Positions 17,579 through 25,169 of a DNA stretch of 64,000 bases are shown here, one piece after another. The position numbers and the translations under genes are program-made. Each line of letters starts with the position of its first letter. Positions within the stretch are counted from its first letter, which is position 1. Under the pieces are notes generated by a model. That model had not been told where the DNA came from and did not search any database. It worked only from the letters and a program-made list of their open reading frames with translations. The DNA lies in contig NZ_JBHUIT010000026.1 of assembly GCF_042683045.1 (NCBI RefSeq), positions 1 through 64,000 on the forward strand. The letters are read 5' to 3'. Source of the stretch: Luteolibacter algae. Lineage in GTDB: Bacteria > Verrucomicrobiota > Verrucomicrobiia > Verrucomicrobiales > Akkermansiaceae.

Positions 17579-19023
17579 AGACTCCTTCCATCCGCTACTC
17601 ACTTCTCATCCGCTGCGGATTGGGCGTGGGCCTGCTGATGATTCTTCTCTCCCTGTTCATCTATTTTATGATCCGGAAGGGCCTTTACGATGAGCTTGAT
17701 GAATCCATTACCCAGACAGCCTCCATTCTGGCAAATCAGGTGGAATTCGAGCATGGGGAGATCATTTTCGAATGGGAGGAAGGCATCGGAACGAACACGG
17801 CGATTTCCGATCAGGCTCTCTTCCAATACTGGAATGAACGCACAGGCAGGATCACTCGCTCACCCGCATTAGGGAATGGGGATCTTCCAAAGTTTTCCGG
17901 GCCCGGAGGCCTTCCTGATATCGAGCATATACGCATGCCAGGGAGTGGCCGACACGCCCGCGCGATCGGGATGATCGTCTATCCCTATATGCTGCCGGAA
18001 GAGGAGGCTTTCTTGCGAAGCGAGGGTAAAACCTTCGATGCCGCTGCTTATCCCCACACGCTTGTCGTCGCGCGCGAGACCGAGCAACTCCGTGAGATCC
18101 TCAGCCATCTTTATGTCGCGCTGATCACCGGAAATCTGCTCACGCTGGCGGTAGGATTCCTCCTGATCAACAGCGTCATCCGGCACGCCTTGAGGCCTAT
18201 TGACCAATTGGCCGATGAGGTAAAAAACCGTGCCGAAAACCAGCTCGACGCCGCCATCAGCTTACCCAGAGAGCTACCGCAGGAGCTGAGATCGCTGGCG
18301 ATCAGCTTTGACAGCCTGCTAACCAGAGTTTCGGCAATCCGTGACCGCGAACGGGATTTTATCCGCCATGCCTCCCATGAGCTCCGCACTCCCATCGCCA
18401 GCCTGAGCGCCATCACCGAGCTAGCTCTCTCGAAGGAACGGGAATCCCAGGCATATCGCAAACATTTGGAAAATTGCTCCAAGGTCGCCGCCGAGCTCAA
18501 TGAGCTGGTTAAGCGCTTGTCTGCCTTAGCCCGGGTAGGACAGCTAGATGCCGCCCAAAAAGCCGAAGCTTGTGAGATTCTTCCACTGCTCGAAGCATGC
18601 CTGGAGAAATTCCGCGGGAGAGCAGAAGCAGCAGAACTAACGGTCTCTATCAAAGAATTTTCCGGCCCTCTCCGGGTATTGGCGGATCCTGTTTTGATCC
18701 AGCTCATCTTCAACAATCTTTTGGACAATGCCATTTGCTACGCGCCGGGAAAATCAGAAATCGATATCTCGATCACTATGGAGAAAGAATGTGCAGAAAT
18801 CACTTTCTGCAATATCGCGGAGGATTTACCGGAAGACCTCGACCGGCTTTTCGAGCCACTCTTCCGGCGCGATGCCTCACGTCAGGAATCCATGAATCCA
18901 CACTTGGGCATCGGGCTGACTCTGAGTCAGAATGCGGCACAGGCCATGTCTGGAAGCCTTCGGGCCACTCGCCCGGCCGATCATCTGATTAGTTTTACCT
19001 TGTCCCTTCCTTTGGCCGGTTAA
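17575..19023 (+). CDS. Sensor histidine kinase
   Basis: The partner kinase of the upstream regulator, 482 aa, overlapping it by 4 bp so translation is probably coupled. The order is: membrane helix (about 12-34), periplasmic sensor (about 35-178), second helix (about 180-202) and a HAMP linker. The HisKA phosphorylation site is IRHASHELRTPIASL near residue 270. The HATPase part has N-box FNNLLDNAICYAP and G2-box LGIGLTLSQ. The usual DxGxG G1 box is replaced by NIAEDLPEDLDRLFEPLFRRD, a degenerate form known in some kinase subfamilies, so activity is expected but unproven. The stimulus is unknown; the operon suggests an envelope signal. Confidence 0.92.
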   Translation: MKTPSIRYSLLIRCGLGVGLLMILLSLFIYFMIRKGLYDELDESITQTASILANQVEFEHGEIIFEWEEGIGTNTAISDQALFQYWNERTGRITRSPALGNGDLPKFSGPGGLPDIEHIRMPGSGRHARAIGMIVYPYMLPEEEAFLRSEGKTFDAAAYPHTLVVARETEQLREILSHLYVALITGNLLTLAVGFLLINSVIRHALRPIDQLADEVKNRAENQLDAAISLPRELPQELRSLAISFDSLLTRVSAIRDRERDFIRHASHELRTPIASLSAITELALSKERESQAYRKHLENCSKVAAELNELVKRLSALARVGQLDAAQKAEACEILPLLEACLEKFRGRAEAAELTVSIKEFSGPLRVLADPVLIQLIFNNLLDNAICYAPGKSEIDISITMEKECAEITFCNIAEDLPEDLDRLFEPLFRRDASRQESMNPHLGIGLTLSQNAAQAMSGSLRATRPADHLISFTLSLPLAG

Positions 19024-19106
19024 ACTTCGATCCACGTGTCCTACAACTGTTGGCTGTGGCGTATAGATATTCCCTCGCAGGCTTTTTAATCATCTAAGAT
19101 TCCATC

Positions 19107-20612
19107 ATGAAATTCCACCTCACACTCTCCTCCCTGATCCTGGGTCTCAATTTGCTAGCCTCCGCCAAATCCCCCAACATCATCATCCTTTACGCCGATG
19201 ACATGGGTTACGGAGATCTGGCCATCCAAAATGAGAACTCGAAGATTCCCACGCCGAATCTCGACCAACTCGCCCGTGAAGGCATGCGTTTCAGTGATGG
19301 CCATTCCTCATCCGGTATCTGCACCCCATCCCGTTACTCCATTCTCACCGGCCGGCATCACTGGCGCGATTTTCATGGAATCGTCAATGCCTTCGGTCCA
19401 TCGGTCTTCAAGGACAGCCAGCTCACACTCCCGGAAATGCTGCGGGAGAAAGGCTACACGACCGCTTGCATCGGAAAATGGCATCTCGGCTGGGATTGGA
19501 ATGCCCTGCGCAAACCGGACGCCTCAAAAAAGAGCATGTCCTACAAAGATTTTGACTGGAGCAAACCGATCCCCGACGGCCCGCTGGATCATGGTTTCGA
19601 TCACTATTTCGGGGACAGTGTGATCAATTTCCCACCGTATGCCTGGATTGAAGACGATAAACTGATCGTCCCTCCAGACACCGATATGGCGAGAGGTGAA
19701 GAGGGAGCCATCACCAAGGAAGGCAATTGGGAGATCCGCCCAGGCCCCGCAGTGAAGGGATGGGATTTCTATAAGGTCCTGCCGACTCTCACTGAAAAAT
19801 CGGTGGAATACATCCGCTCCCGGAAAGGTGCTGAGAAGCCGTTTTTTCTCTATTTGCCCTTCCCGTCCCCGCACGCCCCCATCGTCCCTACCGATGAATT
19901 CGATGAAAAGTCCCAAGCAGGCCCATACGGAGACTTCGTCTATCAGACGGATGACGCCTGTGGCCGTATACTCAGGGCACTAGATGAAATTGGCGAAACC
20001 GAAAACACCATCGTCGTGTTTTCCGCGGACAATGGGCCGGAAAAATATGCCTATGAGCGGGTGCGCAAATACGGGCACTGGTCATCGGGGAATTTCCGCG
20101 GCTTGAAACGCGATATCTACGAAGGTGGCCACCACGTCCCCTTCATTATCCGCTGGCCTGGAGTTCTGAAGGCTGGATCGGTCTCCGATGCGTTCATTTC
20201 CCAGGTTGATCTGATGGCCACCCTTGCCTCCGTGGTGAAATACCCGCTTCCGGAAAACTCCGCGGAAGATTCCTTCGATTTTCTTCCATACTTCAAAGGC
20301 GAAACCGAATCTTCACCGCGGAGCATCCACGTCCACAATACCTCGCCCGAGAAGTATGCCATTCGTCAGAACGACTGGTTGCTTATCGATTCACAGAACG
20401 GCTACACCTCCGCCGTGGATCCGGAATGGGAGAAAACCCGCGGCTATCCGGCGGACGACAACTCCCCCGTCGAGCTCTACGACATCAAGCAAGATCCCTC
20501 CCAGAAAAACAACATTGCTTCCGACCACCCGGAAGTGGTGAAAAATCTCCAGCGGCAACTTGGGAAAATCCGCACCCAGGGCTATTCCTCTCCCCGGCTA
20601 GAAAAGCCGTAA
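19107..20612 (+). CDS. Secreted formylglycine-dependent sulfatase
   Basis: An arylsulfatase-family enzyme of 501 aa with a signal peptide (about residues 1-20, ending ASAKS). Metal-binding IILYADDMGYGD opens the fold. The core motif GICTPSRYSILTGR holds the cysteine that is converted to formylglycine, and IGKWHLGW supplies the lysine and histidine. VFSADNGPE and GLKRDIYEGGHHVP complete the site. It would remove sulfate from polysaccharides in the periplasm or outside; the substrate is unknown. Maturation needs a formylglycine-generating or anaerobic maturase encoded elsewhere. It lies 83 bp after the kinase and probably has its own promoter. Confidence 0.93.
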   Translation: MKFHLTLSSLILGLNLLASAKSPNIIILYADDMGYGDLAIQNENSKIPTPNLDQLAREGMRFSDGHSSSGICTPSRYSILTGRHHWRDFHGIVNAFGPSVFKDSQLTLPEMLREKGYTTACIGKWHLGWDWNALRKPDASKKSMSYKDFDWSKPIPDGPLDHGFDHYFGDSVINFPPYAWIEDDKLIVPPDTDMARGEEGAITKEGNWEIRPGPAVKGWDFYKVLPTLTEKSVEYIRSRKGAEKPFFLYLPFPSPHAPIVPTDEFDEKSQAGPYGDFVYQTDDACGRILRALDEIGETENTIVVFSADNGPEKYAYERVRKYGHWSSGNFRGLKRDIYEGGHHVPFIIRWPGVLKAGSVSDAFISQVDLMATLASVVKYPLPENSAEDSFDFLPYFKGETESSPRSIHVHNTSPEKYAIRQNDWLLIDSQNGYTSAVDPEWEKTRGYPADDNSPVELYDIKQDPSQKNNIASDHPEVVKNLQRQLGKIRTQGYSSPRLEKP

Positions 20613-20705
20613 ATCCGCTGCTTTTTCTGCCGCTTCGGTCTCCCTCCGGGCATTATTTGAAGTTTGCAGTTTGAAATTCAGATTTTCCCGCCATCCTGAG
20701 CGCTC

Positions 20706-21500
20706 GTGAAAGTCATCGCCATCGCAAACCAAAAGGGAGGAGTCGGTAAAACGACCACCGCAATGAATCTCTCTCACGCGCTCGCCCTGCGTGGCCAGCG
20801 CGTCCTACTCATGGATCTCGATTCCCAGGCGAACTGCACCAGCGGCTTGGGCATTGAGGCGGCTCCACTTTCCAGTATTTATCCGGTATTGCTCGGCGAT
20901 GCGGATGTCCGCTCGAAAATTCAGCCTTCCGGCCGGGAGAATCTGTCCTTTGTCCCATCGGAAATGGATCTTGCAGGTATCGAAATCGAGCTGGCGCGCT
21001 CCGATGATCACCTCACGCGTCTCCGCGGCATTCTACAGGGCCTGAAGCCAAACGACCTTTTCGAATACTGTATTCTCGACACCCCCCCATCCCTAGGCGT
21101 GTTGATGACGGCGGCGCTGGCTGCCGCGGATGAAATTCTTATTCCACTCCAGTGCGAGTGGTTCGGGCTCGAAGGCCTCGCCAAAATCGTCGGTATCCTT
21201 GATGAAATCCGCTCCTCGGGCGCCAATCCAAAGCTGGCACTCGAAGGAATCGTCATGACCATGTATGATGGCCGCACCCTGCTTTCACGTCAGGTGGTGG
21301 AAGAAGTCACAAACTATTTTCCCGAGGAAACCTACCAGAATGTCATCCCTCGCACGATCCGTATCGGCGAGGCGCCAAGCCACGGAAAGACAATTTTCGA
21401 GCACGATCCGACAGGAATCGGAGCGGTTGCCTACGGAAAAATGGCAGATGAGTTCCTTGTCCGTCACGCCCGTGTCGGTCCCGAACTTGCGGCGAAGTAA
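20706..21500 (+). CDS. ParA/Soj family ATPase
   Basis: A 264-aa P-loop ATPase of the chromosome-partitioning family. The deviant Walker A is NQKGGVGKTTTAMNL at residues 8-22, followed by VLLMDLDSQANCT and ILDTPPSLG. The C-terminus fits Soj-type proteins. Such ATPases bind DNA and position parB-parS complexes. The start is GTG at 20706. No parB is adjacent and no rep or plasmid gene is near, so it may be the chromosomal parA split from parB or an orphan positioning ATPase. Confidence 0.9.
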   Translation: MKVIAIANQKGGVGKTTTAMNLSHALALRGQRVLLMDLDSQANCTSGLGIEAAPLSSIYPVLLGDADVRSKIQPSGRENLSFVPSEMDLAGIEIELARSDDHLTRLRGILQGLKPNDLFEYCILDTPPSLGVLMTAALAAADEILIPLQCEWFGLEGLAKIVGILDEIRSSGANPKLALEGIVMTMYDGRTLLSRQVVEEVTNYFPEETYQNVIPRTIRIGEAPSHGKTIFEHDPTGIGAVAYGKMADEFLVRHARVGPELAAK

Positions 21501-21558
21501 TTAGGCGAAACAGCTCCGGGAAAGCACTTTTCTCCCGGCTCGCGAAGACGTCCGGAAT

Positions 21559-22077
21559 CTAGAGAAACTCTTCTTCCTCTTCCCCCGGAACCGGTGGAAT
21601 AAGATCTTCCCGCTGCAACAAGCGCTCAAGATCCAAATCATCAATCAAATCCGCGGGTGTGCTCCGGACAGTGGCAACAAAAGGCACGATACGATCCAGC
21701 TCGGCGATCGCGCAATGCACCATGGAAACCACGATATCACCATCGTAGACCTCACGCTCGAACAGGTTGGTAATCCGAAAGACCAGCATTTCACGGTCGA
21801 TGTCGTATTCAAAACCGCCCAAGGTAAGCTGTTTGTTGCCCCGCATCAAAAGCTCCAGGACAGCCGGCATTTGTGGCTCCGCAATAAACACGGGACTCTC
21901 GGAAACAACGCTCAACGCATTGAGCTCAGGAAACGCCTGGACTGTGAGATCGACTCTCGTGTGGTGCGCTTCAAAACCAGCCCGCAGCACATCGCGCCCT
22001 TCGACAAGCTCCGTATGCCAGCCGTTCTTCCCGAAAATTTCCTCAACCGATAAAATCTGCCTCGAATGCCTTTTCAT
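21559..22077 (-). CDS. YbjN-like hypothetical protein
   Basis: A soluble acidic protein of 172 aa, ending in a glutamate run (PGEEEEEFL). The middle (ELLMRGNKQLTLGGFEYD followed by LVFRITNLFE) and the helix MVHCAIAELDRIVPFV resemble the YbjN/type III chaperone-like fold, but this is a weak visual match. It is the last of three minus-strand genes with a membrane protein and an HPt protein. No catalytic residues are evident. Confidence 0.65.
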   Translation of the reverse strand: MKRHSRQILSVEEIFGKNGWHTELVEGRDVLRAGFEAHHTRVDLTVQAFPELNALSVVSESPVFIAEPQMPAVLELLMRGNKQLTLGGFEYDIDREMLVFRITNLFEREVYDGDIVVSMVHCAIAELDRIVPFVATVRSTPADLIDDLDLERLLQREDLIPPVPGEEEEEFL

Positions 22078-22124
22078 ACTGCCGTCTTCATCAGCCCTGG
22101 CATCTGAACTTTAAAGATTAAAAT

Positions 22125-22583
22125 TTATTGTTTCACCCGGCCGAGCAACGCTCTGCCAAGCAACTCCCGCAGCGGAGAACGGATCGGTCTTAGCGACAAG
22201 TGCATACCGGCGGTCTTTTGCTCGTTGAAATGCAGTGTAATCCATCGCCCCGCGGCATCGATTTCCGCATCCGTGATCTCTTGCCAGAGGAGCATCTGCA
22301 CGTTTTTGGCAGGGCGGAAAAATGGAAAAATTTCGAGCCCCAGTGGAGTCAAAATCAGGTAAGCGTGCTTCGCCAAATGCCGGGCCAATACGAAAGCTCC
22401 TGCAGCTATCATGAAACAAGGTATCGCCCACAAGGGATGGGGCAGCTCCGGATTGGCCTCACGATAGATGGATGTGGCGAGAAGCGTCACACCTCCCGCG
22501 ACCCATAGGGCACCGAAAATACAGAAATGAACAGCCTGCCCGGAACGGGTAAAACGGAGTTCTTTCTGGGGCTCGCTGACCAT
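22125..22583 (-). CDS. Small two-helix membrane protein
   Basis: A 152-aa product with two hydrophobic helices (about 18-40 and 52-68) joined by a short loop, then a soluble C-terminal part. That part resembles bacterial PH-like or YcxB-like domains (AYLILTPLGLEIFPFF ... LLWQEITDAEID), but this is a tentative reading. It lies 9 bp from the HPt gene on the same strand, so the two are likely co-expressed. Confidence 0.65.
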   Translation of the reverse strand: MVSEPQKELRFTRSGQAVHFCIFGALWVAGGVTLLATSIYREANPELPHPLWAIPCFMIAAGAFVLARHLAKHAYLILTPLGLEIFPFFRPAKNVQMLLWQEITDAEIDAAGRWITLHFNEQKTAGMHLSLRPIRSPLRELLGRALLGRVKQ

Positions 22584-22592
22584 CCCGGCTGA

Positions 22593-22991
22593 TTATCGGG
22601 AAAATAGCAAACCGGCAAGCGCGGCTTCCGCATCCCGCAGAGCACCGAGAATTTCCGATTCATTGATCTGCAGACGACCATCCGAGAGGTCGCTCTCCCA
22701 CCGCCGGATCAGCTGTTGCAAATACTCGAAGCCGAACAATGAGGCACCTCCCCGGCAACGGTGCAGTTCCATAGCGATTTTCGCAGTATCCCCGCCAGCA
22801 TGAGCCAACTTCCATCCGGCAACGACTTCTCTTGTCTCCTCGAAAAATTCACACGCAATCTCCGCGAACTGGTCTTTATCGCCCCGCGCCATCTTCAGGA
22901 ACACTTCTTCCCGCAGTATTTTTACTTCCGTTTCCACAGCTGGTTTTATCGATAATCCCATATCAACTTTGATTACATTCATTTTTTCCAT
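22593..22991 (-). CDS. Orphan histidine phosphotransfer (HPt) protein
   Basis: A 132-aa helical protein with the HPt signature: His77 in MELHRCRGGASLFGFEYL, followed by an amphipathic helix as in four-helix HPt bundles. HPt proteins relay phosphate between hybrid kinases and response regulators. No kinase or receiver gene is adjacent, so its partners are elsewhere. It is the first gene of a three-gene unit with a membrane protein and a YbjN-like protein. A second in-frame ATG three codons in (22982) is an equal start candidate. Confidence 0.78.
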   Translation of the reverse strand: MEKMNVIKVDMGLSIKPAVETEVKILREEVFLKMARGDKDQFAEIACEFFEETREVVAGWKLAHAGGDTAKIAMELHRCRGGASLFGFEYLQQLIRRWESDLSDGRLQINESEILGALRDAEAALAGLLFSR

Positions 22992-23151
22992 ATCTTCAAG
23001 AAACCCATAAAAATTGATGCATTCCCCACTAAAACATACACTATCACGTCGATAATTTACGCATTTGCGGCTATTTCGCCTCCTTTCGCACAGTTCTGAA
23101 AAAGATTTTCAAGGACTGCGGTAAATTCTGGAAATACAGCACTTCAACAGC

Positions 23152-24429
23152 ATGAACCGATCCAGCTTTTACTTCGCCACATTTTCCACCCTATCGATTC
23201 TGACATGCGCTTCCCCGCTGCAAGGGGCGGAGCCTTCGGAAACCGTGGCCGAAGGACAGCCAAGAACTATTGACCTGTCCAAGTGGGAGCTCGCTTGGCA
23301 AGACGAGTTCGACTACGACGAGCCGAAACTGGATGAAATCTGGGAGTCCCAGAACGGCCCCAATAGGCACATTCTTTGCAGCCGTTGGCGCGAAAATGTA
23401 TCGGTGAAAGATGGGATACTCTATCTCACGAACCGAAAGGAAAAGCGGGCGGGACAGGAATGGACTTCCGGAAGTATCTGGACAAAAAAGCAGTTTAAAT
23501 ACGGATACTTCGAGTGCCGGTATCGTTATGCTGCTGCAAACGCAACCAACAATTCGTTCTGGCTCATGACCAAAGGCGCGGATCCGACTGTGGGTAAGCG
23601 CTTCGAGCTGGATATCAACGAAGGACATTTTCCAAACGAGGTGAATACCAATATTCACAATTGGTCCGATATCACGATCGATGAGAGCGGCAGGAAAACC
23701 CATCCCTCGAGCCACAAGGGCTTCCTCTATGGCGTGAGATACGATTGCTCCATGCCCTTGGAAATCCCGGTGACCACCAGAAAGCTGCGCTTCAAATCAA
23801 AAGAGCCGAAACATTTCCATCTACGTAACTTCCGCATTTTCAATGATAACGACCGCCGCTTCCCCGATGTCCTCGATCAGGTGGACGGGGAGAAGTTTCC
23901 AACCCTTATCGATCATGCAAAGGATCCTACGGTGAAAATCACCGGTAGTGGGCTTTTCAATAAAAAGACAAAGCTGGAACACCTGACGGATGGCAATCTG
24001 AAGACCGCATGGACCACCCAGACCGATGGAGAAAAGTGGGTCCAGTTCGAGTGGCCGGAGGAGAAAACCATTGGTGCGGTCCAATTTCTCAATGGCTGGC
24101 AGAGCGAAGGAACCTGGACCGGGATGATCTCGCAATACGATCTCCAGTATGAGAAGGATGGCGAATGGGTCGATATTTCATCGTTGAATGTAAAAGAAAA
24201 TACGAATTTCGCCGACGAATTCCATACCTACGGGCTTGAGTGGAACGAGGACGAGCTGGTTTTCTACTTCGACCGCAAAGAAATCCGACGCACCAAAAAT
24301 GAGTTCAGCTTCAGCGAAGCTCCGATTTATCTCAGCCTGGCGATCATTGCCTGGTCTGGAACGCCTGGCGACGAAATCGATGGGACCAGCATGAAGGTAG
24401 ACTACGTCCGGCATTATCTCCCGAAGTAG
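23152..24429 (+). CDS. Secreted GH16 glycoside hydrolase with inserted discoidin-like domain
   Basis: A 425-aa secreted enzyme (signal peptide about 1-25, ending LQGA). The GH16 jelly roll begins near residue 45 (WQDEFDYDEPKLDEIWE). The catalytic motif is ELDINE, with nucleophile Glu152, Asp154 and acid/base Glu157. After VNTNIHNWSD the fold breaks off. About residues 175-350 look like an F5/8 type C (discoidin) carbohydrate-binding module (LTDGNLKTAWTT, WVQFEWPEEKTIGAVQF, DLQYEKDGEWVDIS). GH16 then resumes with FADEFHTYGLEWNEDELVFY. Family members cut laminarin, agar, carrageenan or porphyran; the target is not readable here. A sulfatase lies 4 kb upstream. Confidence 0.88.
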   Translation: MNRSSFYFATFSTLSILTCASPLQGAEPSETVAEGQPRTIDLSKWELAWQDEFDYDEPKLDEIWESQNGPNRHILCSRWRENVSVKDGILYLTNRKEKRAGQEWTSGSIWTKKQFKYGYFECRYRYAAANATNNSFWLMTKGADPTVGKRFELDINEGHFPNEVNTNIHNWSDITIDESGRKTHPSSHKGFLYGVRYDCSMPLEIPVTTRKLRFKSKEPKHFHLRNFRIFNDNDRRFPDVLDQVDGEKFPTLIDHAKDPTVKITGSGLFNKKTKLEHLTDGNLKTAWTTQTDGEKWVQFEWPEEKTIGAVQFLNGWQSEGTWTGMISQYDLQYEKDGEWVDISSLNVKENTNFADEFHTYGLEWNEDELVFYFDRKEIRRTKNEFSFSEAPIYLSLAIIAWSGTPGDEIDGTSMKVDYVRHYLPK

Positions 24430-24497
24430 AACCCACCCAAATACAGCTGGAGGATCAGCCCTCCGGCTTTCCGTGGTGGGCAGAAGAATCCGCCGGA

Positions 24498-24794
24498 CTA
24501 TAGGTCGTCCGGATAGTCTTTCTCATTGAGATAGATCAATTCATCGCCTCCCTTGTGACGGCGCCATGTATTGACCGCGACCACGATGATCATCCCCATG
24601 ACAAAGAAAGAAGCCTCCATGAAAAACGGCGTCGAGATGATTCCGGCCACCATGCCGAGCCCCTCCCCGAGCACACCGGGAACTTTGCGCCAGAATGCCA
24701 GAAAGCTCACAATCACCACGGTAAAAGTCAGGATAATCCCAACCCCCACAAAGATCTGTCTGCTTCTGCTTTCTGTAAAATTTTTATCACTCAT
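24498..24794 (-). CDS. Small two-helix membrane protein
   Basis: A 98-aa product with two hydrophobic segments (about 13-34 and 56-76) and a charged C-terminus (LIYLNEKDYPDDL). The loop between them is glycine-rich (GVLGEGLGMVAG). I do not recognise a family. It is a single gene, convergent with the GH16 gene, and its upstream region is the gene-poor 24795-25169 stretch. Confidence 0.6.
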   Translation of the reverse strand: MSDKNFTESRSRQIFVGVGIILTFTVVIVSFLAFWRKVPGVLGEGLGMVAGIISTPFFMEASFFVMGMIIVVAVNTWRRHKGGDELIYLNEKDYPDDL

Positions 24795-24902
24795 CGCGTT
24801 ACGTTTTAAAATCTACTTCGGCTATTCCACATAACCAACCATAAGTTCCAAAAAATATTACCGGAAACTTGATTGTTTTGAGAAATTTGAGACTTTCGAT
24901 AA

Positions 24903-25109
24903 ATCAAACCGCCGAACAATAAGTCCGTATCATTTCTTGCCCTTCTACTGTTGGCTGCTCCTGTGGCTTCCGCCTTGGCATGGAAAAATACCAGAGCCGG
25001 TAATACCTCACCCCCCAAGGCTACCGAGAGCACCCAAAAACTACCTGTTGAGATCATCAACCAGGACACCCCACCAACGTGGGTGCTGGTTCCGATTGAT
25101 CCGGGCTGA
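24903..25109 (+). CDS. Candidate small secreted protein without a standard start
   Basis: Within the 375-bp gap before ilvA, one frame reads like a real secreted peptide. A lysine-containing N-end (KPPNNKSVS) is followed by a hydrophobic core (FLALLLLAAPVASALA) with an Ala-x-Ala cleavage site, then about 40 polar residues ending WVLVPIDPG and TGA. The frame opens after a TAA at 24900-24902 and has no ATG, GTG or TTG before the signal core. The first codon after the stop is ATC, so this could be a rare start or a gene that lost its start. No ribosome-binding site is seen. Confidence 0.35.
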   Translation: MKPPNNKSVSFLALLLLAAPVASALAWKNTRAGNTSPPKATESTQKLPVEIINQDTPPTWVLVPIDPG

Positions 25110-25169
25110 AATGCCTCCCCGGATATAATTCTGGTGTAACACCGGGCGATCCTTGTTTGTATTGCCTGC

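Noticed and set aside
21500..21558. CCGGGA/TCCCGG hairpin after parA
   Set aside because: The only T run lies in the loop, not after the stem, so it is not a standard terminator.
24430..24490. Hairpins (GGAGG/CCTCC and CCCACC/GGTGGG) after the GH16 gene
   Set aside because: There is no T run on either side, so a rho-independent terminator is not supported.
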